Below, piece by piece: positions 1-7,535 of a DNA stretch of 12,678 nucleotides. Source of the DNA: Bacillota bacterium (GTDB lineage: Bacteria > Bacillota_A > Clostridia > Lachnospirales > Lachnospiraceae); assembly GCA_023443925.1 (NCBI GenBank), contig JAEZSL010000003.1, positions 1 through 12,678 of the forward strand. The letters are read 5' to 3'. A model generated the notes under the pieces. That model ran no database searches and was not told the origin of the DNA. It was given only the letters and a program-made list of their open reading frames with translations. The position numbers and the translations under genes were made by a program. The first letter of the stretch is position 1. The number at the start of each line of letters is the position of its first letter.

Positions 1-1524
1 GCTTCAACTATGATAGTGTATCCAACCGACTTACTGGCAGAAAGTATTTCTGAAAATAGATTGCAACCTATGTTTTTATTATCACCGGATTTAAGAAAAC
101 ATTTCCGGCAGAATGCATCCCAAAAGCTAGAATTGCAATTTGACAACATGTACATAGTATTAACCGGTGCCAATAGCCCTGCCAGCGTAGCAAGTCATCC
201 TATGAGGTATCTATTCCTGGATGAGGTAGACAAATATCCAGGAGCCAGTAAAAAAGAAGCGGATCCGATTAAGCTTGCAAGGGAAAGAACCAAAACCTTT
301 GTCAGCAACAAAAAGATATTTATCACCTCAACACCAACTTTAAAAACCGGCCATATCTGGAAAGCAAAAGAAAGCGCAGATATAGAAAAACATTATTTTG
401 TGCCATGTCCCCACTGTGGAGAGATGATCGAATTAAAGTTTGCACAGATAATCTATTCACAGGATGAAACAATGTCTTTTGCTGACCGTGCTGAAACTGC
501 ATATTATGTATGCCAGGAATGCGGCTCCATAATCAATGACAGGCATAAACCTACCATGCTAAGAAATGGTAAATGGAGAACTGTAATTGATAAAACGAAA
601 TATGTAAAAAAAGTGGCCTTCTGGATTAATACTCTTTACAGTCACCAAATCCGATTTGCGGATATTGTAAAGGAGTATCTTTCAAGTAAAGAAGATCCGG
701 AGCTATTACAGAACTTTTACAATTCCTGGCTGGCAATTCCATGGGAAAATACAAAATTAAAAACCAGTGAAGAAACGTTACTGGAACGTCAGTCCGAGTT
801 AGAAGAATTAGTACTTCCTAGGTGGACTAAATTATTAACTGGGGGTGTCGATGTACAAGAAAATTGTCTGTATTGGACTATAAGAGCATGGGGTAATTTT
901 TCTACCAGCCAAAATATTGCTCATGGTCAGGCTTTATCATTATCTGAAGTAGAAAACGTCATGAATATGGAGTTTCAAAAAGAAAATGGTGAAAAAATGA
1001 TAGTGGATAAAGCACTTATAGACAGCGGTGATCAGACAGACGACATATATGAATTTTGTTTAATGAATCAGGATTGGGCAATCCCATGTAAGGGAGCGTC
1101 TAATCCTCTTTTAAGTCATTATAAAATTAGTGTTATTGATAAAGCTGGTTCAAAAGCAAATGGTACACAACTTATAATTGTTGATACCGGCAAATACAAA
1201 GATAATATAGCTTCCAGAATGTCCAGACCAAATGGAAAGGGAAGTTGGATGGTATACAAAGAATGTGATTTGAATTATGCAAAGCAAGTAACTTCGGAAC
1301 AAAAAGTAGTAGAAAACGGTAAAGAGATATGGAAAACAAAAACCACGCATACTGACAATCATTATCTGGACTGTGAAGTATATGCCTACTGTGCAGCGGA
1401 TCTCCTAAACTTAAGAATGCTGTATCTGGAAGATGAAACGAAAAAGGAGGAGGTTATCGTGGAGCAGCACACCCCGGAAGAACAATGGATACAAAATAAT
1501 GAAAACTGGTTTCAAGGAGGTTAA
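1..1524 (+). CDS. Phage terminase large subunit, GpA family (5' end missing)
   Basis: This is the DNA-packaging motor ATPase and nuclease, which cuts concatemeric phage DNA and pumps it through the portal. The frame is open from base 1, so the true start lies upstream and the Walker A part of the ATPase domain is not in the window. The visible ATPase segment has the family's 'YPT' stretch near base 20 and a Walker B-like LFLDEVD at 211-231. A four-cysteine zinc-binding pair follows: CPHC (Cys codons 406 and 415) and CQEC (Cys codons 511 and 520). The C-terminal nuclease domain shows GVDVQ (Asp codon 850), an LIDSGD motif near 1017-1032 and HYLDCE (Asp codon 1369), the usual acidic metal-binding positions of GpA proteins. 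About 507 codons are visible, against roughly 640 residues for lambda gpA. The small terminase gene is expected just upstream. The stop is two bases before the next gene, whose ribosome binding site lies inside this one. Confidence 0.93.
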   Translation, partial: ASTMIVYPTDLLAESISENRLQPMFLLSPDLRKHFRQNASQKLELQFDNMYIVLTGANSPASVASHPMRYLFLDEVDKYPGASKKEADPIKLARERTKTFVSNKKIFITSTPTLKTGHIWKAKESADIEKHYFVPCPHCGEMIELKFAQIIYSQDETMSFADRAETAYYVCQECGSIINDRHKPTMLRNGKWRTVIDKTKYVKKVAFWINTLYSHQIRFADIVKEYLSSKEDPELLQNFYNSWLAIPWENTKLKTSEETLLERQSELEELVLPRWTKLLTGGVDVQENCLYWTIRAWGNFSTSQNIAHGQALSLSEVENVMNMEFQKENGEKMIVDKALIDSGDQTDDIYEFCLMNQDWAIPCKGASNPLLSHYKISVIDKAGSKANGTQLIIVDTGKYKDNIASRMSRPNGKGSWMVYKECDLNYAKQVTSEQKVVENGKEIWKTKTTHTDNHYLDCEVYAYCAADLLNLRMLYLEDETKKEEVIVEQHTPEEQWIQNNENWFQGG

Positions 1525-1526
1525 TA

Positions 1527-1751
1527 ATGAATGACATTAATTTAGATGCTGCAACGCTACTGAAAGAGGTTAATAAAGCCATATATTCCATTATGGTCGG
1601 TGGACAGTCTTATAAAATAGGCAGCAGGGAATTATCCAGAGCCAATTTAAAAGAATTAAAAGAACTAAGAACCATGTTAAAATCTGAAATTTCCGAAGGG
1701 AATAGTGGATTATTTGACAATACAGTGGTTGCTGAATTCCAATGGAGGTAA
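1527..1751 (+). CDS. Small head-tail joining protein, gpW-like (DUF6148-like)
   Basis: This 74-residue protein sits between terminase and portal, exactly where lambda places gpW, a small protein that binds the portal after packaging to stabilise the filled head and form the tail attachment site. An N-terminal helix is followed by GGQSYKIGSRELSRANL (residues 25-41) and a second helix rich in Lys, Glu and Leu. That pattern of a turn containing 'G-QSY-IG-R-L-R-dL' is typical of the small gpW/DUF6148-type proteins found next to lambda-type portals in Firmicutes prophages. The ATG has AAGGAGG at 1514-1520, six bases upstream. Family assignment is from motif and position; function is inferred from the gene order. 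Confidence 0.7.
   Translation: MNDINLDAATLLKEVNKAIYSIMVGGQSYKIGSRELSRANLKELKELRTMLKSEISEGNSGLFDNTVVAEFQWR
1744..1748 (+). promoter_or_regulatory. Ribosome binding site that decides the portal start
   Basis: GGAGG lies five bases upstream of the ATG at 1754. An earlier in-frame ATG at 1742 overlaps this GGAGG and has no purine-rich site of its own, so 1754 is the better start. Confidence 0.7.
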
Positions 1752-1753
1752 CT

Positions 1754-3220
1754 ATGGGATGGATAGATAATATTGTTTATAAAGTTTCTCCAGAATGGGC
1801 TTATAAAAGGGAAGCTTGGCGGCAGGAATTGGACAGCATTAGAAATTATGATGCCGGGGCCAATGACCGAAACAATGCAAATTGGCATGCTACAAACCAG
1901 TCGGCAGAATTAACAGACCGCTATGATCGGGACAGAGTCAGAGCCAGGGCAAGAGATTTGGAAAGAAACTCCGATATGGCACTAAGTGTGACAAAAGCAT
2001 TTAAACGCAACATTGTCGGGGGAGGATTTAAGCTTCAGGCCAGAACACCGAACGATTCCTTGAACGATCAAATAGAGGAATACTGGGAAGAATGGTGCAA
2101 AAAAGAGAACTGCGATGTAACCGGTACGCAAAGTTTTAACCAGATTCTTAGAATGGCGGTTCAACGTAAAAAAGTGGATGGAGGCATTCTCTTTGTTAAG
2201 AGATATACGGAAGATGGTTTAATCCCATTTAAGTTACAGGCCATTGAAGTGGATGAACTGGCACAGGATGCCATTTCGGACAATGAAAGAGTTGTGGGAG
2301 GCATTAAGTACAACCAGTACAATAAGCCAATCGGTTATTACATAAAGCAGTATGATATTGATGGATATACCATCAATCAGCCAGTATACATCCCTGCAAA
2401 GGATGTTATTTTTCTATATAGCAAAAAAAGGCCGTCTCAGATCAGGGAAATGTCAGACATGGCCCCGACCCTACCCAGGATAAGAGATATTAATGAATTC
2501 ATGGTAGCGGTTTCTGTAAAAGAAAGAATTGCTGCCTGCTTAGCTGTATTCATTAAAAATCTGAATCCAAACGGGGGAGGAATTGGCGGCAGAAACACAA
2601 CGTCCGTTCAGGATAAAAAATATGATGGTAAAACATTGATACCAGGTATGATTCGGGAACTTAACGTGAATGAAGAGGTTGATACAATTAACCCATCCGG
2701 GCAAGCCACGGATGCGGCCAGTTTTGTTAAACTACAGCAAAGGTTACTGGCAGCTGGTCAAGGTATCAGCTATGAAGCTACTTCAAGGGATATGAGTGAA
2801 GTAAATTATTCTTCGGCCAGACAAGGAAATATTGAAGATGATCTGGAATATACCGAAGACGGTGAGCTAATCGAAGATTTCATGTCAGATGTATATGAAT
2901 CCTTTGTCACCTGCTTATATCTTACAGGCTTAATTACAATAAATGATTTTCTGAAAAAGAAATCGCAGTATCTTAAGCATGAATGGGTAAAGGCTCCAAA
3001 AAGATGGATTGACCCGGTCAAAGAAGCTACGGCAAATAAAATCGCTTTAGCAACTGGCCAAAAAACATTAAGGGATATTGCAGCAGAAAACGGGAGGGAC
3101 TGGAAAGAGGTTGTGGATGAGATGGCAGAAATCATTGAATACGGCAAAGAAAAAGGAATCGATTTAGGAGGTGTAATATTTGGCACAAAAGGGAACAACA
3201 CCAAAAAAGCAGACCAGTAA
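1754..3220 (+). CDS. Phage portal protein, lambda family
   Basis: The portal forms the dodecameric ring at the unique capsid vertex through which DNA enters and to which the neck attaches. From the preferred ATG at 1754 it has 488 residues, normal for the lambda gpB type. The N-terminal third holds a stretch of Arg-rich helix followed by RNSDMA and NIVGGGFKLQ (around residues 70-98), a hallmark of the lambda-type portal. The last 90 residues show the family pattern of a Trp/Pro-rich strand, WIDPVKEATA, then a helix with Gly-Arg-Asp-Trp. An alternative ATG at 1742 would add four residues, but it overlaps the end of the previous gene and lacks a ribosome binding site. The gene ends inside the protease gene, overlapping it by 41 bases. 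Confidence 0.94.
   Translation: MGWIDNIVYKVSPEWAYKREAWRQELDSIRNYDAGANDRNNANWHATNQSAELTDRYDRDRVRARARDLERNSDMALSVTKAFKRNIVGGGFKLQARTPNDSLNDQIEEYWEEWCKKENCDVTGTQSFNQILRMAVQRKKVDGGILFVKRYTEDGLIPFKLQAIEVDELAQDAISDNERVVGGIKYNQYNKPIGYYIKQYDIDGYTINQPVYIPAKDVIFLYSKKRPSQIREMSDMAPTLPRIRDINEFMVAVSVKERIAACLAVFIKNLNPNGGGIGGRNTTSVQDKKYDGKTLIPGMIRELNVNEEVDTINPSGQATDAASFVKLQQRLLAAGQGISYEATSRDMSEVNYSSARQGNIEDDLEYTEDGELIEDFMSDVYESFVTCLYLTGLITINDFLKKKSQYLKHEWVKAPKRWIDPVKEATANKIALATGQKTLRDIAAENGRDWKEVVDEMAEIIEYGKEKGIDLGGVIFGTKGNNTKKADQ
3166..3171 (+). promoter_or_regulatory. Ribosome binding site for the TTG start of the protease
   Basis: AGGAGG lies eight bases before TTG at 3180, inside the last codons of the portal gene. 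It is the strongest site in this stretch and supports the non-ATG start. Confidence 0.7.
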
Positions 3221-3785
3221 CACCAGAGAATTTTACGAAGGCAGCATCCGGGCATTATCCGGAGAAGGGAATGAAAGAAAGTTTGAAATATCGTTTTCGA
3301 GTGAAGACCCTTATGAAAGGTGGAGTTTTACTGAAATCCTTGACCATACTGGCGATTCAGTTGATCTTGTCAGGTTGAATGATATCGGCTGTGTTCTTTT
3401 TAATCACAACCGGGATATTGTCATAGGAAAAATATTAAAAGCCTGGGTTAAGGATGGCAGAGGTCTTGCGGAGATCGAGTTTGACACAGATGAGGAATCC
3501 GAGAAGATATACCAGAAGGTAAAAAACGAGGTAATAAAAGGCGTTAGTGTCGGTTACCGGGTTCGCACCTGGGAAGAGGTAGGAGCCAACAGAACCTCCG
3601 CGGACGGCAGGTTCAAAGGGCCGTGTATGGTAGCGAAAAAATGGTTTCCATATGAAATATCAATTGTATCTATACCAGCAGATGCTACTGTTGGAGTGGG
3701 CAGGGACTTAGAGAGTGACGTAATTTCTCTTAAGTCCCTAAACCTTTATCAAAAGCAGATTCAAATAAATAAAAACTATATTTAG
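3180..3785 (+). CDS. Prohead maturation protease (S78/HK97-type)
   Basis: This serine protease is packaged into the prohead, where it removes the scaffold part of the capsid protein and then itself. It has 201 residues, typical for the family. The catalytic His is His76 in LFNHNR and the catalytic Ser is Ser123 in KGVSVGY. A further conserved strand, EISIVSIPADATVGVGR, lies at about residues 158-174. The start is a TTG with AGGAGG eight bases upstream, placed 41 bases before the portal stop in another frame, so protease translation is probably coupled to portal translation. The C-terminal 25 residues or so after the core are polar and likely lost on self-cleavage. The major capsid gene follows after 10 bases, the standard portal-protease-capsid order. 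Confidence 0.92.
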   Translation: MAQKGTTPKKQTSNTREFYEGSIRALSGEGNERKFEISFSSEDPYERWSFTEILDHTGDSVDLVRLNDIGCVLFNHNRDIVIGKILKAWVKDGRGLAEIEFDTDEESEKIYQKVKNEVIKGVSVGYRVRTWEEVGANRTSADGRFKGPCMVAKKWFPYEISIVSIPADATVGVGRDLESDVISLKSLNLYQKQIQINKNYI

Positions 3786-3795
3786 GAGGAGAAAA

Positions 3796-5280
3796 ATGAC
3801 AAGAAAGCAAATGATCCAGGAAAGAACTTTAAAACAGCAGGAATTAGTAAACAAAGCCAAAAACGAAGGACAAAGAGATTTCACTGATGATGAGCAGAGA
3901 GAGTTTGACCAGCTGCAAGGAGAAATTGATCTTTTGAAATCTTTTGGTGATGAGGAAGGCGGCGGAGAAGATCCTGCAGATCCTGCCCGAATTTTAGAAG
4001 CAGAAAGAAGCCGCGTAACCGAAATCAATGATTTATGCAGGGAATTCGGAATTGACTCTAGTAAGTACCTGACCGATGGCACAACTGTGGAAAACATGAG
4101 AAGTATTGTTTTAGATCATGTCAAGAAAAACGGGGCTCCCATAAGTGCCAAAGTTACGAATGATGAGGGAGATAAATACAGATCAGCAGCAGTTGACGGC
4201 CTCTTAATGCGTGGAGGGATCCAACTTGAAAAACCGGCAGACGGTGCCGGGGATTTTAGAGGCATGAGCTTAAGAGATCTGGCGATTGAATCGTTGGAGC
4301 AGGATGGTGTTAATGCCAGAAGAATGAGTAATGATGATCTGTTCCGGGAGTTAATGCAACGGCAGTATTTTAATCCGACTGCGGCATTTCCGTCCATCAT
4401 GGATGCTGCAATTAATAAAGCATACGTGGAAGGGCATAAAAAAGTAAATGTAACCTTTGACAAGTGGACTAAGCGGGGAACATTAAAAGACTTTAAGACC
4501 ACAGAAAATAATTACTTGGCTGGAACTGCTGGTGAATTCCTGGAAGTACCGGAATCTGGCGAATTAAAACATGATACGCCGATTGATGCTAAGCTGCCAA
4601 CCAGAAAGTTAAAGACTTACGGCAGGCAGTTTACAATGACAAGGCAGGCATTTATCAATGATGATATCGGTTTCCTTACAACTATGCCTTCCCGGTATGC
4701 AGCTTCAGCCCGTAAGACCATCAATACGCAGGTATACCAGATCCTAACTGGTAATCCCACTATATACGATGGCATTCAACTATTTCATTCGGTTCATAAT
4801 AACATTATGAGTGAAGCATCGGGAATTGTAACCGCTGCTATTCAAAAGATGATTACGAAACTCCAAAAGCAAAAAAATCAGTTTGGTGAGGCTATTATAA
4901 TTCGACCTGGTTATATTGTGGTACCGGTAGGTTATGGTTTTACAATACAGGCCATATTGGGCAGTCCTACGATACAGACTACGGAAAACACACAGGCCGC
5001 TAACCCGCTATACCATTATCCGATTGAAGTAGTGGAAGATCCGACTCTAAATGCCCTGATTGGTGATAACAATCCACTTCCTTGGTATGTTATCGGGGAT
5101 AAGAACGATGTTGATTCAATCCAGGTAGATTATTTGAATGGAAATGATATTCCAACAATCAGGAGAATGGAAGCGCCGGGAGTATTAGGTTTCACATGGG
5201 ATATATACTTGGACTGGGGCATTAGTGTTATGGATTACCGCAGTATTATCAGAAACAACGGTATTATTATACCGGAATAA
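3796..5280 (+). CDS. Major capsid protein, HK97 fold, with long N-terminal scaffold-like region
   Basis: This protein builds the icosahedral shell. Of its 494 residues, about 1-50 form a charged, Gln/Glu/Lys-rich coiled coil, 51-60 are an acidic Gly-rich linker, and 65-190 form mostly helical material. The capsid core begins near residue 195. The core shows conserved KVTFDKWTKRGTLKDF-like and ESGEL segments (216-256), KTYGRQFTMTRQAFINDD (273-290), a Met-Pro/Tyr/Ala helix, and DGIQLFHSVHNN (325-336). The last three resemble the Mu gpT type of HK97-fold capsid protein. No separate scaffold gene is present, so the N-terminal region probably acts as scaffold and is cut by the protease encoded just upstream. 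AGGAGG at 3784-3789 precedes the ATG by six bases. Identity as capsid protein is secure; the cleavage point is not determined. Confidence 0.92.
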   Translation: MTRKQMIQERTLKQQELVNKAKNEGQRDFTDDEQREFDQLQGEIDLLKSFGDEEGGGEDPADPARILEAERSRVTEINDLCREFGIDSSKYLTDGTTVENMRSIVLDHVKKNGAPISAKVTNDEGDKYRSAAVDGLLMRGGIQLEKPADGAGDFRGMSLRDLAIESLEQDGVNARRMSNDDLFRELMQRQYFNPTAAFPSIMDAAINKAYVEGHKKVNVTFDKWTKRGTLKDFKTTENNYLAGTAGEFLEVPESGELKHDTPIDAKLPTRKLKTYGRQFTMTRQAFINDDIGFLTTMPSRYAASARKTINTQVYQILTGNPTIYDGIQLFHSVHNNIMSEASGIVTAAIQKMITKLQKQKNQFGEAIIIRPGYIVVPVGYGFTIQAILGSPTIQTTENTQAANPLYHYPIEVVEDPTLNALIGDNNPLPWYVIGDKNDVDSIQVDYLNGNDIPTIRRMEAPGVLGFTWDIYLDWGISVMDYRSIIRNNGIIIPE

Positions 5281-5294
5281 GAAAGGAGTAACAT

Positions 5295-5618
5295 ATGAAA
5301 GCTACATATTGGCAGACTGGAAATACAATGGATTATTCAAATTTGGGAAGTGAAGTAATCGAAGCTGGCTCAGTTGTTACATTGGGTAAGAGAATCGGTG
5401 TAGCCGGTACTACAATTGAGGTTGGTAAAGTGGGGAGTATTCATGTTACCGGTGTTTTTGAAATGGCAAAGGCAGCAGAGGCGATTTCTTATGGAGATGA
5501 ACTCTACTACGATCCGGAAGAAGAAGTGGTAACGAAAACAGCTACGGATATCAAAGCAGGTTACGCGTTCGAGCTGAAAACTTCCGACAAAGCCACTGTT
5601 TTAGTGAAAATTGGTTAG
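5295..5618 (+). CDS. DUF2190 family capsid decoration-type protein
   Basis: This 107-residue, beta-rich protein has the DUF2190 pattern: an N-terminal YWQTGNTMDY segment, an 'IEAGSVVTLG-RIGVA' strand pair, a central 'VGSIHVTGVFE' strand, then GDELYYDP and a C-terminal hydrophobic strand. Members of this family are regularly encoded right after the major capsid gene and are thought to decorate the capsid surface or form head fibres, filling the role lambda gpD plays. AAAGGAG at 5282-5288 lies six bases before the ATG. The decoration role is inferred from family and position. Confidence 0.82.
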   Translation: MKATYWQTGNTMDYSNLGSEVIEAGSVVTLGKRIGVAGTTIEVGKVGSIHVTGVFEMAKAAEAISYGDELYYDPEEEVVTKTATDIKAGYAFELKTSDKATVLVKIG

Positions 5619-5627
5619 GAGGTTCGC

Positions 5628-6056
5628 ATGAAACAATTAATTGCATTGGTACCTATTTTGTATTTAACGAAATATTATAAGGCGGGTGAAGAAATACCCG
5701 CCAGTGACCCGGATATGGTTAAAGCATGGCTTGAAAATAACGCCGCCGCATGGCGTGAAAAGTCAAAACCATTCCTACAGAAAAACACTTTTACAGAAGG
5801 GCTGAAGGCTTATTTGCAAAGTAAAGAAAAAGATACTGAAAATGCTTTGCCAGATCAGACAGAAGACGAACCGGAGAATGAGAGTAAAGATACCGCAGCA
5901 GAAGAAAAAGAGGTATCAACGCCTCCCGCTGAAGAAACGGATAAAGAATCTGCGGAACCGGCAGACAGCAAAGAGGAAAATGTTGCCGTAGAAGCCGCAA
6001 ACGAGGGAAAACAGGATACACCTCAGCAGTCTATAACAAGGAGAAATAAAAAATAA
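5628..6056 (+). CDS. Acidic-tailed protein of unknown function in the lambda FI position
   Basis: I do not recognise a named family. The 142-residue protein has two parts. Residues 1-45 look folded: a hydrophobic strand (LIALVPILYL), a Tyr-Lys-Ala-Gly turn, then a helix ending in a Trp. Residues 64-135 are low-complexity, about one third Asp/Glu with many Ala, Pro, Ser and Thr, and are surely disordered. The end is basic (RRNKK). It lies between the decoration protein and the FII-like protein, where lambda carries FI, a similar-sized acidic protein that helps terminase find the prohead. A comparable role is possible but unproven. AGGAGG at 5617-5622 overlaps the upstream stop. The stop overlaps the next ATG by one base (TAATG). 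Confidence 0.75.
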   Translation: MKQLIALVPILYLTKYYKAGEEIPASDPDMVKAWLENNAAAWREKSKPFLQKNTFTEGLKAYLQSKEKDTENALPDQTEDEPENESKDTAAEEKEVSTPPAEETDKESAEPADSKEENVAVEAANEGKQDTPQQSITRRNKK

Positions 6057-6379
6057 TGAGTGCTTTCAAAGACCAGCTAAAAGCGGACATGTATAATACT
6101 TTTCTTAATACAGAGGAATTTGCAGACATTCATATCATAGACGGTAAAGAAATGCCCGCCATGATTGAGGAAGAACTAGAAGAGTATGAAAATCTGAAAA
6201 ATTATGATTTTGACGGTTTGTACAAAATAAAAATGATTGTCTTTGTTAGTTATGAGTCACTAGGAAAAATTCCAGTTGTGGACAGCAGAATAACAGTAGA
6301 TAATAAAAAACTATTTGTGGTTAGCGTTTCGGAATCGTATGGCATGTTAAATCTTGTATTGGGAGTGAACACGGCATGA
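6056..6379 (+). CDS. Head-tail joining protein, FII / Gifsy-2-like
   Basis: The 107-residue protein opens with FKDQLKADMYNTFLNTEEFAD, a pattern shared by the FII-type connector proteins (Phage_attach and the Gifsy-2 'ATP-binding sugar transporter-like' family), in which a short helix precedes 'Flnp-EFA-h'. After an acidic segment come beta strands such as IKMIVFVSYESLG and KKLFVVSVSES. FII-type proteins sit at the bottom of the connector and supply the surface to which the finished tail binds. The one-base overlap with the gene before and the ATGA overlap with the gene after suggest tight translational coupling. AAGGAG at 6038-6043 lies twelve bases upstream, a long spacing. The transporter label used for this family in databases is misleading in this context. 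Confidence 0.75.
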   Translation: MSAFKDQLKADMYNTFLNTEEFADIHIIDGKEMPAMIEEELEEYENLKNYDFDGLYKIKMIVFVSYESLGKIPVVDSRITVDNKKLFVVSVSESYGMLNLVLGVNTA

Positions 6380-7080
6380 TGAAAATTGAAATCAGGGCAC
6401 CTGATACTAAGGAAATCAAAGGCGCTGTTAAGGGCCTGTATAAGCAATCACCTACATTACTATCAAGAGCTATTAATCGGGCTGCTACTACTGCTCAAAC
6501 GGCAATTGGTAACAGTAAATCCGGTGTTCCGGGGTATTATAGGATACTGCAAAAAGAAGTCAAGCCTGCTATAAAAATAAAAACTGCGAATAAATCAGAA
6601 TTAGTAGCGGTGGTTGAAGTAAAAGGTAGGTCAAGGCCTCTTATTAAATTTACGGTAAGCCCGAAAAAGCTGGCAAAACGAAAAGGCAATTCGGGCAAGC
6701 CTAAAATATACAAAGCAGCCGTTTTTCGCAGGAATGGTATCAAAGCGTTGAGTGGTGGCCCTGAAAAACCGTTTTATGCTGTCACCAAAAACGGAACAGA
6801 AGGCATCTTTTCGCGAAAAGAAACCAGAATACAAAAACAGATAAGAATAGTAAGAAAATCAAAGCGTGGAGCCAGGGTAAAAATCTATAAATATAAAATC
6901 AAAGTTAGAACCGGCGAACCATATGAGGTTGATGCCTTACAAATGCACTTCGGACCGTCTATACCGCAAATGGTTGAGAATACAGCCGTTATGAAAAAAG
7001 TACAGCATGATGCAAGTAATATGCTTCAGTCCAGATTGCAGCACGAAGTATCCAGATACTTGGCGAGGTTAGAAAAATGA
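6376..7080 (+). CDS. Tail completion protein, prophage minor tail protein Z-like
   Basis: The 234-residue protein resembles the GpZ family: an N-terminal segment leading into SRAINRAATTAQTAIG (residues 30-45), a YYRILQKEVKPAIKIK segment, and a later PFYAVTKNGTEGIF segment preceding a long C-terminal helix. In lambda, gpZ is needed at the end of tail assembly so that tails join to heads productively and DNA is positioned correctly. The protein is strikingly basic, with about 50 Lys/Arg, concentrated in residues 85-190. Its ATG overlaps the upstream stop as ATGA; a second ATG three bases on could serve instead. It lies between the FII-like protein and the probable terminator, the same order as lambda FII-Z-U. 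Confidence 0.8.
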   Translation: MMKIEIRAPDTKEIKGAVKGLYKQSPTLLSRAINRAATTAQTAIGNSKSGVPGYYRILQKEVKPAIKIKTANKSELVAVVEVKGRSRPLIKFTVSPKKLAKRKGNSGKPKIYKAAVFRRNGIKALSGGPEKPFYAVTKNGTEGIFSRKETRIQKQIRIVRKSKRGARVKIYKYKIKVRTGEPYEVDALQMHFGPSIPQMVENTAVMKKVQHDASNMLQSRLQHEVSRYLARLEK

Positions 7081-7535
7081 CAATTCAATTTTTACTGAAA
7101 GAAATCGTAAAAGATCTTACGACGGTTTTTAGCGGTTATCGTCTGATCAATCAGAAAGATAAATTGGCTGCCCTTAATATCTATCCGTACAATTTACCGG
7201 AAAAAATAGAAGAGGCAGACGAAGCTCATTTTCCTTATATTATTGTTATGCCGCAAATTGGTAAATTGGATTTAGATAGTGAAAGTGTAACCACTACGCT
7301 AACAATCGGCGTTTATGACTTAAGCGAAAATAAGCAGGGCTTTGCCGATATCCTGAATATAATTGAAAAATATAAAAATCATCTTATTTATGAAAGACTG
7401 ATTGGCGGGTACGAAGTGCAGTATCCGATTGTTTGGGAGATGCAGGACGAAGATACCCACCCTGCTTATTACGGCGGCATGGAAATTGCGTGGAAATTGA
7501 AACCGATGGAATCGAAAGAGGAGGGATATATATAA
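7077..7535 (+). CDS. Probable tail terminator / tail completion protein (gpU position)
   Basis: This 152-residue protein shows mixed alpha/beta content: an N-terminal helix, a PYIIVMPQIGKLD strand near residues 58-70, a TTTLTIGVYD strand (residues 77-86), a long helix containing DILNIIEKYKNHL, and C-terminal strands. This layout fits tail terminator proteins, which cap the tube at the head-proximal end and fix tail length. The position right after the Z-like gene and before the sheath supports the role, matching lambda gpU and the terminators of contractile phages. I see no diagnostic motif, so the assignment rests on order and general architecture. The start overlaps the previous stop as ATGA; a GAGG lies at 7065-7068. 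Confidence 0.6.
   Translation: MTIQFLLKEIVKDLTTVFSGYRLINQKDKLAALNIYPYNLPEKIEEADEAHFPYIIVMPQIGKLDLDSESVTTTLTIGVYDLSENKQGFADILNIIEKYKNHLIYERLIGGYEVQYPIVWEMQDEDTHPAYYGGMEIAWKLKPMESKEEGYI

Noticed and set aside
2806..3255. Minus-strand reading frame of 149 codons opposite portal and protease
   Set aside because: It is antisense to two clearly identified genes, with a Ser/Phe/Ile-rich composition typical of reverse-frame shadows and no ribosome binding site.
5681..5702. GC-rich hairpin GGCGGGT / ACCCGCC in the 142-residue gene
   Set aside because: It is only 7 bp with an 8-base loop, inside a coding region, with no following T-run. Stems this short are common by chance, so I do not call it a terminator or regulator.
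6056..6379. Sugar transporter ATP-binding protein
   Set aside because: The database label of the Gifsy-2 family suggests this, but there is no Walker motif, the protein has 107 residues, and its position is that of a connector protein.
6386..6574. A 62-codon plus-strand reading frame inside the Z-like gene
   Set aside because: It is fully embedded in another frame of a well-supported gene, has no ribosome binding site of its own, and its translation is Leu-rich without protein-like pattern.
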